Positions 23,480-34,899 are shown, counted from the first letter of the stretch. The stretch is 64,000 nt of DNA from Abelmoschus esculentus (GCA_035048815.1 JAUCBN010000001.1:18119001-18183000), one strand, 5' to 3'. Notes: a model not told the origin generated them from the letters alone. Translations and numbers: made by a program.

Positions 23480-24290
23480 CATGGCTCATCAGGAAGGTGC
23501 TGTGGAAGGTGAAGGTTCCTAGTCATTTTTCAACAAGCGTATCAGTATTCATCTGGATAACACGAACTATGTTCTCTGAAAAAAAGGTTATGTTGATGAT
23601 GTATAGCCATATACTAAAAGAATATCTTCATTCTACGCTTCTTTCTCCTCCCAAGTTCATTCCGAATGATGTCGGTGATCTCATGGTCAATACTACATAC
23701 AAGAATTTTGTTAAGCAAGATAACTCTTTGGCTTCTTAGCTTCTTTTACCGTTAGCCCCGATATTTTGCCAAATCATGTTGATGTTGATACAACAGCGTC
23801 GATCTGGAACATTATCTTCAATCTCTATTCTCAATTGTCCACCACAAAGCTGATGCATCTCTATTGTCTTCTTCGATCCATAAAAAAGGTCACCCAGACC
23901 ATGCGAGCTTACATAGTCCAAATAAAGGAGATCTACGATCGACTAGCTTTTTCCGGGAGTCCAGTCTCCACAATGAAATATATTGCTACCATTGACAACG
24001 GCATATCCCCCGAATATGATCCTATCTTGGCCATTATCTCTGTCAGTCGTGTGCCTTACACGATTCATAATGTTGTCTCTGTTCTGATTGATGTTGAAAC
24101 ACGGCTTGCCGATACTCTTCGCATGCCTATTAGAATTCACCACACTCAGTTCACTGATGGCAATGATCGATCTCGAGAGGGTTTTCATCGCGATGATTCT
24201 GGTTCGAATGAGAATTATTACAAAGGACGTCTTCGAATTCAATGCCAAGTCTACGGCAAACTGGGACACCTTGCTGATAAATGCTGACAT
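23480..24290 (+). pseudogene. Copia gag remnant
   Basis: The longest open part (23766-24287) reads VDVDTTASIWNIIFNLYSQL, STTKLMHLYCLLRSIKK, MRAYIVQIKEIYDRLAFSG and YIATIDNGISPEYDPI, the copia-type gag (UBN2/retrotran_gag) family. A zinc-knuckle start CQVYGKLGHLADKC (CX2CX4HX4C in type, first pair altered to a single cysteine) lies at the end. Upstream, MVNTTYKNFVKQDNSLAS (near 23690) is in another frame, so frameshifts are present. Confidence 0.75.
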
Positions 24291-24365
24291 AAGTTTGATA
24301 AAACCTACAAACCTAACACTTCACTGGCACCACGTCATGAAATAAACTCTTAGGCAATATTTGTT

Positions 24366-25543
24366 ATGCCATCAATCAAGTTGATATTACCTATGAACCT
24401 TTTTGTTACTGAGGTAGCTCATGATCTTGCTTGCCCCACTCCTCAAGTTGATGCTCCTCAAGTCAATTCCCTGGTTGTTGAGTTTGGTTCTTCAGGACTG
24501 ACTTGGTTTTCTAACTCCAGTGCAACCCATCATGTAACCAATGGCTCTCCTACTTCTTCTTCTTCTTCGAGTTCATACTTTGGTAAAGGGAAAGTACATT
24601 TGGGTGATGGTTCAACCTTAACAATTTCTCATATAGTTCATAATGATTTAGTTACATCTGCTCGTCCAATACTATTATCTCAGTTGTTGATTGTTCCTTA
24701 AATTACGAGGAATTTATTATTCGTTTTAAATTTGACAGCAGCCAACAATGTGTTTGTTGAATTTCATTCTAATAGTTTTTGTGTAAAAGATGAATCACTA
24801 GGTGCAATCCTGTTAGGAGTTCAAAAAGATGACTTATACTCTTTAACAGGTGAAGGTTGTTCTTTAGTAGTCACAACCCTCTCCACCAAAGTTATTTTCG
24901 AGACCTTGACCACTCTATGGCATCAACGACTTGTTCACCCCTCCCTTAAAGTTTTAAGTCTAGCTTTAAATAAAAGACTCTCTTCTCATGATCAGTTTAC
25001 TTGTAAAGCTTGTCAAATTGGGAAGAGTCATGACTTCCTTTTAAGAATTCTAGCACCAATTACTCAGTTTCTTTTAAACTAGTTAAAGTTGATGCATGGG
25101 ATCTTGCACCTCTTGCATCTAATAGATATACCTACTATATTCTGTTTATGCATATGGTCACTCGTCATTGTAAAATTTATCTCCTTAAAAACAAGTTTGA
25201 TGCTTCTACAACTTTTTCATTATTTTTTGCTATTGTTCAAAATAAATTTGATAGTAAATTACAAGTTGTTCAGACTGATGGTGGAGGAGGATCTTGATTT
25301 CTTAACACCTTGTTGCCTCAGCTTGGTATTCAGAGACGTATTACATGTCCATATACCTTTCAGTATAATGGGGTGATCGAACGCAAGCATCGTCATATTG
25401 TCGAGACAACTTTGACCATGCTAGTACAAGCAGCTATGCCTATAAAATTTTGGTCATATGCTATTTTGAGTGCAATTTATCTCATCAACAGATTGCCTTG
25501 TAAATCACTTGAGAATTGCTCACCTTATCAGAAATTATCATAA
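24366..25543 (+). pseudogene. Copia protease and integrase remnant
   Basis: Protease: LTWFSNSSATHHVTNGSP near 24500, where the family has WxxDSGATxH; the catalytic D-S-G has become N-S-S, so the protease is dead. Pre-integrase: TLWHQRLVHPSLKVL...CKACQIGKSHD (24920-25030) with the HHCC zinc-binding residues. Integrase core: VVQTDGGGG (catalytic D, about 25275) and NGVIERKHRHIVETTLTML with catalytic E (about 25370-25420), then FWSYAILSAIYLINRLP. Stops and frameshifts lie between blocks. Confidence 0.78.
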
Positions 25544-26156
25544 ATTCTAATACTTGTGTGCAGTTTCGCTCTAAACCATGCTTGTTCCTTGGCTACTCCC
25601 CTCAGCATCATGGTTACCAATGTGTTGATGATAATGAGAGAATCTATATTACTCGACATGTGGTCTTCAATAAAAATATTTTTCCTTTTCACAAGAGTAG
25701 TCCTTCGACATGTACTACTAAGTCTCATATGTCACCTTCAGTATCACTAGTGGTCCACAAGTCAACCACCTATTGTGCATGACACTCTTATCTTCACAAG
25801 AGTTGATCAAGCACTATGTGAACATGACAATGTTAGTGTCACTGGAACTCCTCTCTCTGATAATGCAATAGCTCAAGCACACTTTGATCATTCACAAGCA
25901 ACAATGATTACTCCAATTCAATCTGAAAGTTGTTATCCTTCTACCTCCGAGAGGTACACCTTGATTCTTCAGAAGAAAGTGATTCTCTCATCTCAGTTCC
26001 AATTCAAAAGCCGCTTGGCAACACACACTCTATGGATATTCGGACAAAATGGAAATCTTCAAGCCTAAGATCAATCATGTGCAATACAGTGTAACACCAA
26101 CTAGTGTCCAATAAGCTCTTCAACATCTAGATTAGCACAAAGCAGTCATGATAGAG

Positions 26157-27118
26157 TGTTAAGTTGATCACACAATGGATTTTACCAAAAGGGGATAAAT
26201 TGGATATTAAAAAATTGATGGAAGATTTTCGGTAAAAAGATAGGAATTTAAGGACACGAGATTTATAGTGGTTCAATCTTAAAAACAAGCTCTAAATCCA
26301 CTACCTTAGCTCCCACTAAGGATTTTGAAACCAATTCACTAGATTAATTCAACCTTTTTCTAGGTTTAAGGGATAACCTTTACAATAAGTCAATTTTCTA
26401 TCCAAATTGACTTAATCCTCACAAGAAATTACAATTGAAGAAAGATAGGAAAAATAGGTTTCTCTCACAAGAAAGAAATGCCCCAATTACATTTTCACTC
26501 TCCCCAAACTCAATTACAACGAATTAAAAATGAAATGCTTGGATGTTGCTTGAGGTTTAAAAAATAGTTGTTAATGCTGCTTGAAATACTTCATTTTATA
26601 CCTTTTTATACTGATTTCTAACTGTTGAGATTGTTGGAAACATAAATAAAGACGTTGGAGCTTCATCTCTCCATCATAAATGCACTCTGCAACAGCTAGT
26701 ATCGAAACATGAACAACTTATTTCGAAACAGTCCACAAATAGAAAGAGACGTTGTGCATTTAATAGGGGTGTATCAAAACAGGTTTCAATATTAGGAGTA
26801 GACTGTGCTCCTCGGTATCGAATCGTGTATCGAAACGGTATAACTGTCATTTAAAGCTTCAACTGCCACCAACAGTCAAAACATTTAAAGCTCAAAAGAG
26901 TAGTTGGGTTTAATAGGGTATCGATATAGGCATCAAAACATCACATAATTATTTTAAATATTTAAAATTAAAAATCAAGTTTCGATACATGGTTCGAAAC
27001 TTTTGTTGACAGTGTAGTTTTGGTATCGTAACATGTTTCGATACATGTTCTAAAGCTCAAGAACATTCTTTGAAAAATAAAAGACGGTATTGATACTTGT
27101 TCTCTTGGTTTAAATAAA
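26157..27118 (+). repeat. Foreign repeat inside copia pol, with GTATCGATAC-like motifs
   Basis: Copia coding text (PTSVQ.ALQHLD.HKAVM) runs to about 26150. A segment starting TGTTAAGTTGATCACAC follows, and RT text resumes near 27125 (GSPLVCRLNKALYGLRQAP). The insert contains 'cacgagatttatagtggttc' and several motifs such as 'tatcgaaac' and 'tatcgatat'. Similar motifs occur at 44270-47300. The missing RT N-terminal half (on the order of 100-130 codons by family expectation) implies deletion with or after the insertion. A 21-bp stretch starting tcaagaacattcttt occurs twice, 64 bp apart (27057 and 27121), at the right boundary. Confidence 0.6.
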
Positions 27119-27124
27119 GATCAA

Positions 27125-28290
27125 GAACATTCTTTGAAAAAAAAAGGATCACCACTTGTGTGTCGTTTAAACAAAGCTCTCTATGGTTTAAGACAAGCTC
27201 CAAGAACTGGTTCATGAAACTGAAAGCTTGCTAATTAAATCCTGGATTTCATACTTTATTGGCAGACAAATCATTTTACATTCGCGGAACTTATGAAAAT
27301 TTTACATATATTGTGGTGTATGTTGATGATATATTGTTTACGGGAAAGTCTAAGGATCATATTCAAGAAATTATTTCTATTATTCATACCCAATTCTCAG
27401 TTAAGGAACTTGGTTGATTGTATTACTTTTTTGGTCTTGAAGTTCAGTATGTCAATGGAGGAATACTACTTCATCAAACTAAGTATGCTCGAGATCTGCT
27501 TCAACGGACAAAATTGATGAACAACAACATAGTATCCATTTCAATGGTAGTCTATCCAAAGCACGGTAAACATTCAGGGGATACTTTTAGTGATATTTAT
27601 GGTTTTCGTAGTATTGTTGGAGCACTATAATACTTGTGCCACACTCGTCCGGATCTTGCTTTTGCAGTGAACAAGATGGTTCAATTCATGCAAGCTCTTA
27701 CAAAAACTCATTGGAAAACAGTTCATCGAATCATTTTTTACCTTTGAAGAACACTTGATCATGGTCTATGGTTTGCTGCTCAATCTATAACTGAAGCATC
27801 CTTGACAGCCTTCTCGGATGTTGATTGGGGTAGTGACATTGATGATCGTCGCTCTACATCAGGCTACTGTGTGTTCCTAGGGAAACATATCATCTCATGG
27901 AATGCTAAGAAGCAAAAGGTTGTCTCCCGGTTCACAGTAGAAACGAAGTATCGAAGTCTTGTTGATGCATCATCGGAATTTAGTTGGGTGAATGTTGTAT
28001 TGACAGATATGGGAATTAAGTTGCCAGAAATACCAATAGTCTGGTATGATCTATAACACAAGTTTCATTTACATGGCTACAAATCTAGTTCTTCATGAAA
28101 AGATCAAACACGTAGATCTTAATCTTCATTTTGTACGAGAGAAAGTTACCTCTAAAACAATACATGTGTGTAACGTTCCTGCTCTATGTTAAGTGGCTGA
28201 TGTTCTTACCAAACTAGCTTCAACGTTACACTTTGAAGAACTTCGAGGAAAGCTTTGTGTACATGGGATATACAGTTTCAGACAAAAGAA
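27125..28290 (+). pseudogene. Copia reverse transcriptase C-terminal half and RNase H
   Basis: CRLNKALYGLRQAPR opens the segment, then YIVVYVDDILFTGKS with the catalytic YVDD near 27320, then LEVQYVNGGILLHQTKYARDLL and the YLCHTRPDLAFAVN-type block (near 27640). RNase H-like: DWGSDIDDRRSTSGYCVFLG, ISWNAKKQKVVSRFTVETKY near 27820-27950. Stops at about 27417 and 27629 and later breaks make it inactive. Confidence 0.8.
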
Positions 28291-28307
28291 AAAAGAAATA
28301 GAAAAAA
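28283..28307 (+). other. Polypurine tract of the copia element
   Basis: A run of A and G directly before the 3' LTR (acaaaagaaaaaagaaa and on), in the position where second-strand synthesis is primed. Confidence 0.65.
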
Positions 28308-28509
28308 TATTAAAGAATAATTCTGGTGAAACCGAAATCAACTTTTGGAGGGAAAATTGTTAACAGCTCATGATCAAATCTGTTAGTTTTTTTTTTACAT
28401 GTATCTCTCATGTGCTTTTGTGTATATATATCTCGTCTTTTATTCAATAAAAATCATCCCATTTTACTCTCATAACAATCCTTATACTACGGCTGTTATT
28501 CTGTTTACA
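28308..28509 (+). repeat. 3' LTR of the copia element
   Basis: Matches 23207-23409 end to end. The first dinucleotide reads TA instead of TG. It ends CTGTTTACA and is followed by the right target duplication ctaag. Confidence 0.83.
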
Positions 28510-28514
28510 CTAAG

Positions 28515-29312
28515 TAGTCTAAATTCACTATGGAGTCGAAGAAATAATTTGAATGTATATCACATCACAAGAACAACCGGCTTTATACCAGGGGGAACTG
28601 CTCATTTGAAGCGTAATTTTGAGGGCCATTTCAATGGAATCATGGTGATGAAGTCTGCATTTTGCAAATGGTAATGGTGATAGAGAGGCAGCATTAAATC
28701 ATCTAAAGTAGGGTATTATAGCCAAAGCATGATGATAGACAACAGTAAAACAATTGTAATAATGACAGAGAGGCAGCTCTTCAATAGTTCTTACGAAGTT
28801 ATTGTAAGTGGTTATGGTTTTCGTATTACTTCACCTTGGACAGCAGGGAGTAAGAATATCGTGCCAAACAAGATGTCATGGCAAAAGACAGCAACCTAAT
28901 GACCTTCAGAACAGTCTTCTGAATTGTCTCGGCACAATAAATCGGCATCACTTGATGGCAGCACCAAGTCATGGTGAAAACAGGTGCATAAATACACATA
29001 CAGAAAACTTACCTAGAATGAAACAGCACCCCAAATTTGAATGCATTTGGCAGTTGAGTTGAATATCATCTGTTCAGCCATATTGGATAGTTGAAAAAGA
29101 ACATCTATGGAGTTGCTGAGTTATATAACAGAATGAAGCATGGCAAGAGAAGAGGCAAATCATTCCAAGAATGAAAAGCTTCACCAAGCTGTCAAGCAGG
29201 CAATGCAGCACATTCAACTTTATAAGCTTCATCAGCCATTCGGGCATCTGACATAGGAAAATCATGACAAAGACAAAGATGGGGAAATGAAAATCTTCAC
29301 TCCATCAGACAC
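28515..29312 (-). other. Single-copy-looking DNA, possible 3' UTR of a minus-strand gene
   Basis: Balanced composition, unlike the AT-rich spacers, and no transposon motif. It lies downstream (minus strand) of the candidate exon at 29313-29396. No open frame of note. Confidence 0.3.
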
Positions 29313-29396
29313 CTAAGAATTTCCTTCCTCAGAACCCATCTGCTTCCAAGAGTTTTTAGTAAGCCATTTTGATATGATCTTAGTGAAATTGAAGTC
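29313..29396 (-). pseudogene. Candidate terminal exon of an unrecognised gene
   Basis: On the minus strand an acceptor-like 'ttgtattttgcag' precedes GACTTCAATTTC. One frame gives DFNFTKIISKWLTKNSWKQM and ends GSEEGNS before a stop; a second frame is also open for a similar length, so the frame is not certain. I do not recognise the protein. No upstream exon is convincing before the WEB1-like gene's leader at about 29800, so if real it is a remnant or the tail of a gene whose body lies elsewhere. Confidence 0.25.
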
Positions 29397-29589
29397 CTGC
29401 AAAATACAATATTGAATGAATTAACCAACTACAAATTACAGAGTAGATAAAACAAAACAAGCCCTTTAAAAATCTTGGAGCATTGGCATAAAATGAAGAA
29501 GAAATCAACACAATAAGTTGGTCAGTATCAACGTAATGGTCTATTGAGGGGATAAAGGTTTTCGTACCAGCTTTACAAATAAATAAAAA

Positions 29590-29800
29590 AATCTTAAATA
29601 TTCTTTTTTAAAAAAATACAGCATCCCTAAATCCTTAAATCACATTATTTTAATTTTAAAATTTACAACTATTTTTAATGAAGAAAATAGGTAAATACAA
29701 TTATTTAAGAAAATGAATATACGTTTCTCCAATAAATTTTTAATTTTTAATTTTTTAAGATTTTTAGGACCATGTTCGCAACAATGCCAACGTTACACGT
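29590..29800. other. AT-rich spacer upstream of the host gene
   Basis: No ORF. It probably contains the promoter of the WEB1-like gene, which runs away to the right, but no specific box can be assigned with confidence. Confidence 0.35.
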
Positions 29801-30139
29801 ACTCATGCTTATTCTTCCCTACACTGACGCCCAAACCAGGGTCTTCGGCTTCCATTCAACCAAAAACAAGAACGTAGGGATGTTAAAATCGTAGAAGAGA
29901 GAAAATAGGTACGCTTTGTTTTTCTGACAAGCCAAACAGACATCTATTTTTTTTGTATATATCATGTGTTCTCTCCGTTGTTTACTCTTGTTTTCTTCTA
30001 ATTTTATCACTAACTTGATTTTATATATTTGTTTTACTATCCTTAAATCTGTATTCTTCATTCTATTTCTCTTAATTCACTCATCATTAATAATCAGTTC
30101 CATTTCCAGGTTTCGTCTTTTTGTTTCTACTTATTCCTG

Positions 30140-30451
30140 GTAAGTTCCTTTTAAATCACATTTATTATTTAATTTTCCATTAATCTCTGTGTAGATTATG
30201 ATTAACATATGGTGAAATGATCTGCCGATCTGCTGATGAGAAAATAAATTGCGATCTGAAAATGGGGATGCTTCTGTTTATGAACTTGGATTGGGTTTTA
30301 ATGCATTCGGAAGAAGTGGAATTGAATTTCATTTTCTGATTTTTGAATTGTAATTTAAGTGTACTTGTTTTCTATTTAATTAAAATTTTTGAATGAACTT
30401 AGCCTAGAAATATGAGTTTTGTCTATGTGATTTATGTTTTCTGGGTTTCAG
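30140..30451 (+). other. Intron in the 5' UTR of the WEB1-like gene
   Basis: Donor CTG|GTAAGT at 30140 and acceptor GGGTTTCAG ending at 30451, 312 bp, T-rich. It splits the leader 35 bases before the ATG at 30486. Leader introns are common in plant genes of this kind and often raise expression, which is inference here. Confidence 0.65.
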
Positions 30452-30485
30452 ATCCCCTCGGTGCAACTCCTTGCCATATTCTGGT

Positions 30486-33400
30486 ATGGAGGATGTAAAT
30501 CCAGGAGAGATACTTCAGTCGGAATCGTCTTTATCATCTATACAGATTCATACTTCTGATGAAGTTCCTACTAGTGATGGGAAAGAACTGTCTGACAGTC
30601 ATTTGTTGGGAATGGTAAGTCCTAAACCAGTCTCGCTGCAAAATGCATCTGAATCCTTGATTATCGTACGAGAAGACCATACAACAGAGAGTGAAACGCC
30701 AACTTCATCACCTGCAATTGATCAAAATGAGAAACATAATCATGGTAAACCGATTGAAGATTCTAAAATTCGGGAAATACAAGATTGTTCAGATGAGAAG
30801 ATGTCTCAAAAGACGGGATCTCACGATATTCCACATAATGTGGAGGATGGAAGTGTTATTCTTGCAATTAATCAAACTAAGAAAGACGATCAAGATAAAC
30901 TAGTTGAAGATTCCGAAACTGGAGGAATAAAAGACTATTCTGATGAACAAATATCTCAGAAGACAGGCTCTAACGACATTTCACATAATATGAAGGATGG
31001 AAGTGTTATTTCTGCAATTGATGAAACTGAGAAAGACAATCAGAGTAAATCGGTTGAAGAATCTAGAACTCAGGGTGTAAATGACTGTTTGGATGAACAA
31101 ATATCCCAAAAGACAGGTTCTGACGATATTGCATATAATGTGGAGGATACAAGTGTTATTCCTGCAATTGATCAAACTGAGAAAGACGATCAAAGTAAAC
31201 TGGTTGAAGATCCTAATATTCAGAAAATACAGGACTGCTCCGATGAACATATATATCAAAAGACGAATTCCGATGACGTTTCACATCATATGAAGAATGG
31301 AAGTGCTTTTCCTGCAAATGATGAAATTGAGAAAGAAAATCAAGGCAAATCAATTGAAGATTTTAAAACTCGAGAAATACAAGACTGTTTGGATGAACAT
31401 ACATCTCAAAAGACGAAATCTGATAGTATTTCACATAATATGGAGGATGAAAATGCTCTGCTTGCAATTGATCAAAGTGAGAAAGATAATCAGGGTAAAC
31501 CGGTTGAAGTTTCTAAAACTCGAGGAATACAAGAAGATTCAGATGAATATATATCTCAAAAGACGAATTCTGATGGCATTTCATATGATATGGAACATGA
31601 AAGTGGTCTTGCTACAATTGATCAAACTAAAAAAGACAATCAAGGTAAAACAGTTGAAGATTCTAAAATTCGAGGAATACACGTCTACTCGGATGAACAT
31701 GTATCTCAAAAGACGAGCTCAGATGACATTTCACATAACGTGGAGGATGAAAATATTCTTATAATTGATCAAACTCAGAAAGACAATCAGGATAAACCAG
31801 TTGAAGTTTTTAAGACTCGAGGAATACAAGATGATTCAGATGAATATGTATTTCAAAGGGCCAGCTCTCAGGACATTTCACATAATGTGAAGGATGGAAC
31901 TGCTCTTCCTACTTCCAATCCAAAGACTCCAGATTCTGTAAATGGTCATTTACTACCTCCCAAATTCAATGATTTAAAGCTGGAAGATGCTGAAAATGGT
32001 AATCAAGAAGCTCAAATGGATAATCTTAACCTACCTCATATAAAAATTATTAGTTCTACTGATGACTCTCCAAGATATTATAGTGCTAGACACACAATGC
32101 AAGGTAATATAAGCAGAGTATACATTGATACAACCGCACCATTCGATTCAGTTAAAGAAGCTGTTTCCAAATTTGGAGAAGTTGCTGATCGGAAATCTCA
32201 TAGAAAGCAAGTTATGGAGGTACATTAGATAATTTCAAAGTGGTGTTAGTATAGCCTATTCTATTGAAATATATAATTTTTCATGTGCAGTGATTGTTGT
32301 TTATCTTTAATGATTTTTTTATCTGACTGTAGAGACTCAATTTTGTCGAACAACAAATCGAGAAAATACAGCAGGAGATACCTGAATACAAGAAACAGTC
32401 AGAAGACACTGAGGAAGCAAAGATGCAAGTGTTAAAAGAGCTGGACAACAATAAGATACAAATAGAAGAGCTCAAGCTAAACCTAGAGAAAGCTCAAATT
32501 GAAGAGAATCAAGCAAAACAGGACTTAGAATTGGCCAAGCTTAGGGTGTAGGAGATGGAACAAGGGATTTGTGATGAGGCTAGTGTTGCAGCCAAGGCAC
32601 AACTTGAAGTTGCTAAAGCTAGGTATGAGTATGCAATTTCAGAGCTAAAATCTATTATAGAAGAGTTGGAAACACGAAGAAAAGACTATGGTTCTTTGAT
32701 TATGGAGAGAGATATAGTTGTTAAGAAAGCTGAAGAGACAGTTTTTGCTTCAAAAGAGGTTGAAAAAACGGTGGAAGAGTTGAGTATTGAGCTGATTGCC
32801 ACAAAGGAGGCCTTGGATTCTGCAGAGGCTGCCTATTTGGAGGCTGAAGATAAAAAGATTGGAGTAGTCATGTCCCGAGACCAAGATGCTCGCTATTGGG
32901 AGAAGGAAGTAAAGAAGGTTGAAGAGGAGGTCCAATGTCTTAATCAACAAATCCAATCAACCAAGGATCTGAAGTTAAAGGTAGACAATGCTTCAGCTTT
33001 GCTAATTGACTTGAAAGCGGAATTAACTGATTATATGGAAAACAAACATAAAATGGAAAATGATGGGCACTACAATGAAGAGTCACATACATCAGGGACA
33101 AGAACTCATTTAGATATACTAGATGCAGTGGCTTCCGCAAAGAAGGAACTTGAAGAGGTGAAGCTCAATATCGAAAAAGTTACGGCAGAAGTGGGTTGTT
33201 TGAAGGTCACTGTTGATTCATTAAAGACAGAGCTTGAAAAGGAAAAATCTGCTCTTGCCAGCATTAATCAGAGAGAAGGAATGGCATCTGTTGTTGTTGA
33301 TTCTCAGGAAGCTGAACTGGGCAAGTCTTACTCAGACATAACAACTGTCCAAGCAAAGGGAAAACATATAGAGGAGCTGCCAATAAAACTACAGAAAGCT

Positions 33401-34132
33401 GCACAAGAGGCTGATGAGGCTAAGTTAGTTGCTCAAATGACACGTGAAGAGCTGCGGAAAGCAAGGGAAGAAGCAGAACAAGCAAAGGCTGCTGCAAGTA
33501 TCATGGATAGTAGATTATTTGCAGCTCAAAAGGAGATACAGGCTGCCAACGCTTCACAAAAGTTAGCTTTAGCTGCTATCAAAGCATTACAACAAAGTGA
33601 ATTAGCTCGAAGCACAAATAATGTCGATTCATCTAAAGGTGTTATCCTTCCCATAGACGACTACTATGAGCTTAGTAGACGTGCACATGAGGCAGATAAG
33701 CAAGACATCCTGAGAGTGGAAGCTTTCATTTCTCAGATTGAGCAAGCCAAGAAATCTGAATCAAGAAGTATAAAAAAACTGGAAGAAGTAAATCGAGAGA
33801 TGGCCGAAAGCAAGAAAGCACTAAGATCCGCTATAGAGAAGGCCGAGAAATCCAGGCAAGGTAAGTTAACTGTAGAACATGACTTGAGAAAATGGAAGGC
33901 CGAACACGACCAACAACGAAAGGCTACTGAATTAAGTGTGGAGGAAAAGAAAGAAGATAACGACTCAGAACCTGCCCCTCGTGCTCCAGCCAACCCAGTA
34001 GTAAGCTCGCAAGCAGAGACTGAACATCCATCCTCAGAAGTGAAGGTTGCAAAGAAAAAGAAAAGAACATTGTTCCCAAAATTTTTCATGTTTTTATCAA
34101 GGAAAAGAACACCCAAGCCAAGTACGCATTAG
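30486..34132 (+). CDS. WEB1: WEB1/PMI2-family coiled-coil protein (chloroplast photorelocation), with in-frame TAG
   Basis: Coding exons 30486-32219 and 32333-34132, joined by a 113-bp intron (donor GAG|GTACAT, acceptor ACTGTAG). Start ATG at 30486 (MEDVNPGEIL), shortly after a leader intron. The joined frame has 1177 codons plus stop. Residues 79-476 are eight 50-aa acidic repeats. From about 545 the WEB family core begins: YIDTTAPFDSVKEAVSKFGE, then NFVEQQIEKIQQEIPEYKK, ELKLNLEKAQIEENQAKQ, and a long coiled coil to about 1125. A basic tail KKKKRTLFPKFFMFLSRKR follows. Arabidopsis WEB1 pairs with PMI2 in the cytosol to keep up chloroplast movement speed by affecting chloroplast-actin filaments. 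Codon 651 (32549-32551) is TAG, where relatives have Gln or Glu (RVQEMEQG). A single C-to-T change from CAG would explain it. All else is open, so this is either a fresh pseudogene or a sequence error. PMI2-like or other WEB paralogues remain possible. Confidence 0.85.
30720..31913 (+). repeat. Eight tandem 150-bp coding repeats in exon 1
   Basis: Units start at 30720, 30870, 31020, 31170, 31320, 31470, 31620 and 31767. The first six are exactly 150 bp, the last two 147 bp. Each encodes D-Q-x-E/K-K-D-N-Q-G-K, then E-D-S-K-x-R-G-I-Q, D-x-S-D-E, S-Q-K-T-x-S-D-D-I-S-H-N and M/V-E-D. All indels keep the frame, so the array spread while the protein was under selection. The segment is acidic, polar and presumably disordered. 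Removing it brings the protein to about 780 residues, near the length I recall for Arabidopsis WEB1. Confidence 0.92.
32220..32332 (+). other. Intron of the WEB1-like gene
   Basis: 113 bp, T-rich, GT...AG. Phase 0: exon 1 ends VMEG-less at GAG (Glu 578) and exon 2 starts AGA (Arg 579). Reading through it meets the TAG at 32226, which is why the two halves look like separate ORFs. Confidence 0.85.
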
Positions 34133-34332
34133 TGGTAAATGAAGTCCGATGTCACCGGTGTTGCGATTTTACCTTCATTTTATAGCAGCGGTTTGGCCAG
34201 CTTCTTCTATAACAGCTGACAATTTTTTACTCAAAGTGTAGATTCCACTTATCATTGATGAATGATATGGTTAAGATCACATTTTTGCATTCAGGAAAGA
34301 GTTGTATGTAGCCATGAGTATTTGAATGGATA

Positions 34333-34338
34333 AATAAA
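34333..34338 (+). terminator. Likely polyadenylation signal of the WEB1-like gene
   Basis: AATAAA about 200 bases after the stop codon, in a 3' UTR that shows no other feature. Plant signals are loose, so this is only a fair guess. Confidence 0.45.
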
Positions 34339-34472
34339 AAAAATACTTTAACATCTATACATGAGTTTAATTTGTAAATTAACTTTAAAGTGATTAGAAA
34401 TCCTTTACTCCTTTTTAAGTGAATAGAAATCCCTTAAAAATTTGAATTCTAAACACAATATATTATTATTTA

Positions 34473-34596
34473 GGGTAAATTACACTGCTAAAACGGGTTG
34501 GTATCAAAATGACCACAATATTTTAAAAAGCGTCAAATACACCGGTAAAATATCAAAAATGTATCGAAAATAGCCATCTTTTGTTAAGAAATTAAC
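34473..34596 (+). repeat. Left terminal inverted repeat of the MULE
   Basis: About 124 bp, the inverse of 42559-42691 with short gaps. Transposase would bind here. Confidence 0.8.
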
Positions 34597-34899
34597 GGAA
34601 CTGCTGTAATCACTAATTTTATCTGTGGTGTTAAACTCAAGTCTTAATTTTTGGTTTTATTCTAATAACGAGCTTGTCATATTACACAAAAAAAATGCAA
34701 AAAATATTACTATATATTATACTTTAAAATAAAAAAAATATTGATATTTTGTTTTGTTGCTTTTTATCTAAAAATATATATCTAATTTTAATTGCTTTGT
34801 TTTTTCTTATTATATATTATAATCTCTAAAAAAATCTAAAAAAAATATATTATATCTATACCTTTTTTTATTAAATCAAAAAGAAAAACCAAAAATATT

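Larger units (their letters stand above)
23207..28509 (+). mobile_element. Ty1/copia retrotransposon with both LTRs, decayed
   Basis: 5' LTR 23207-23409 (203 bp), degenerate tRNA-Met primer site at 23410, gag, protease, integrase, a disrupted RT, RNase H, polypurine tract (28283-28307) and 3' LTR 28308-28509 (202 bp). Flanking 5-mers are ttaag (23202-23206) and ctaag (28510-28514), a target duplication with one mismatch. The N-terminal half of RT is replaced by a foreign repeat at about 26157-27118. Inactive. Confidence 0.85.

Noticed and set aside
30471..32228. A free-standing 585-residue ORF separate from the ORF at 32555-34132
   Set aside because: Its first codon is TTG; the real ATG is at 30486. 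It runs into an intron at 32220. With the GT-AG intron removed, the two ORFs are one WEB1-like frame broken only by the TAG at 32549.
33733..34116. Antisense ORF opposite WEB1 exon 2
   Set aside because: It mirrors the coiled-coil coding strand (Glu/Lys/Ala codons give Ser/Phe/Leu on the other strand). No independent support.
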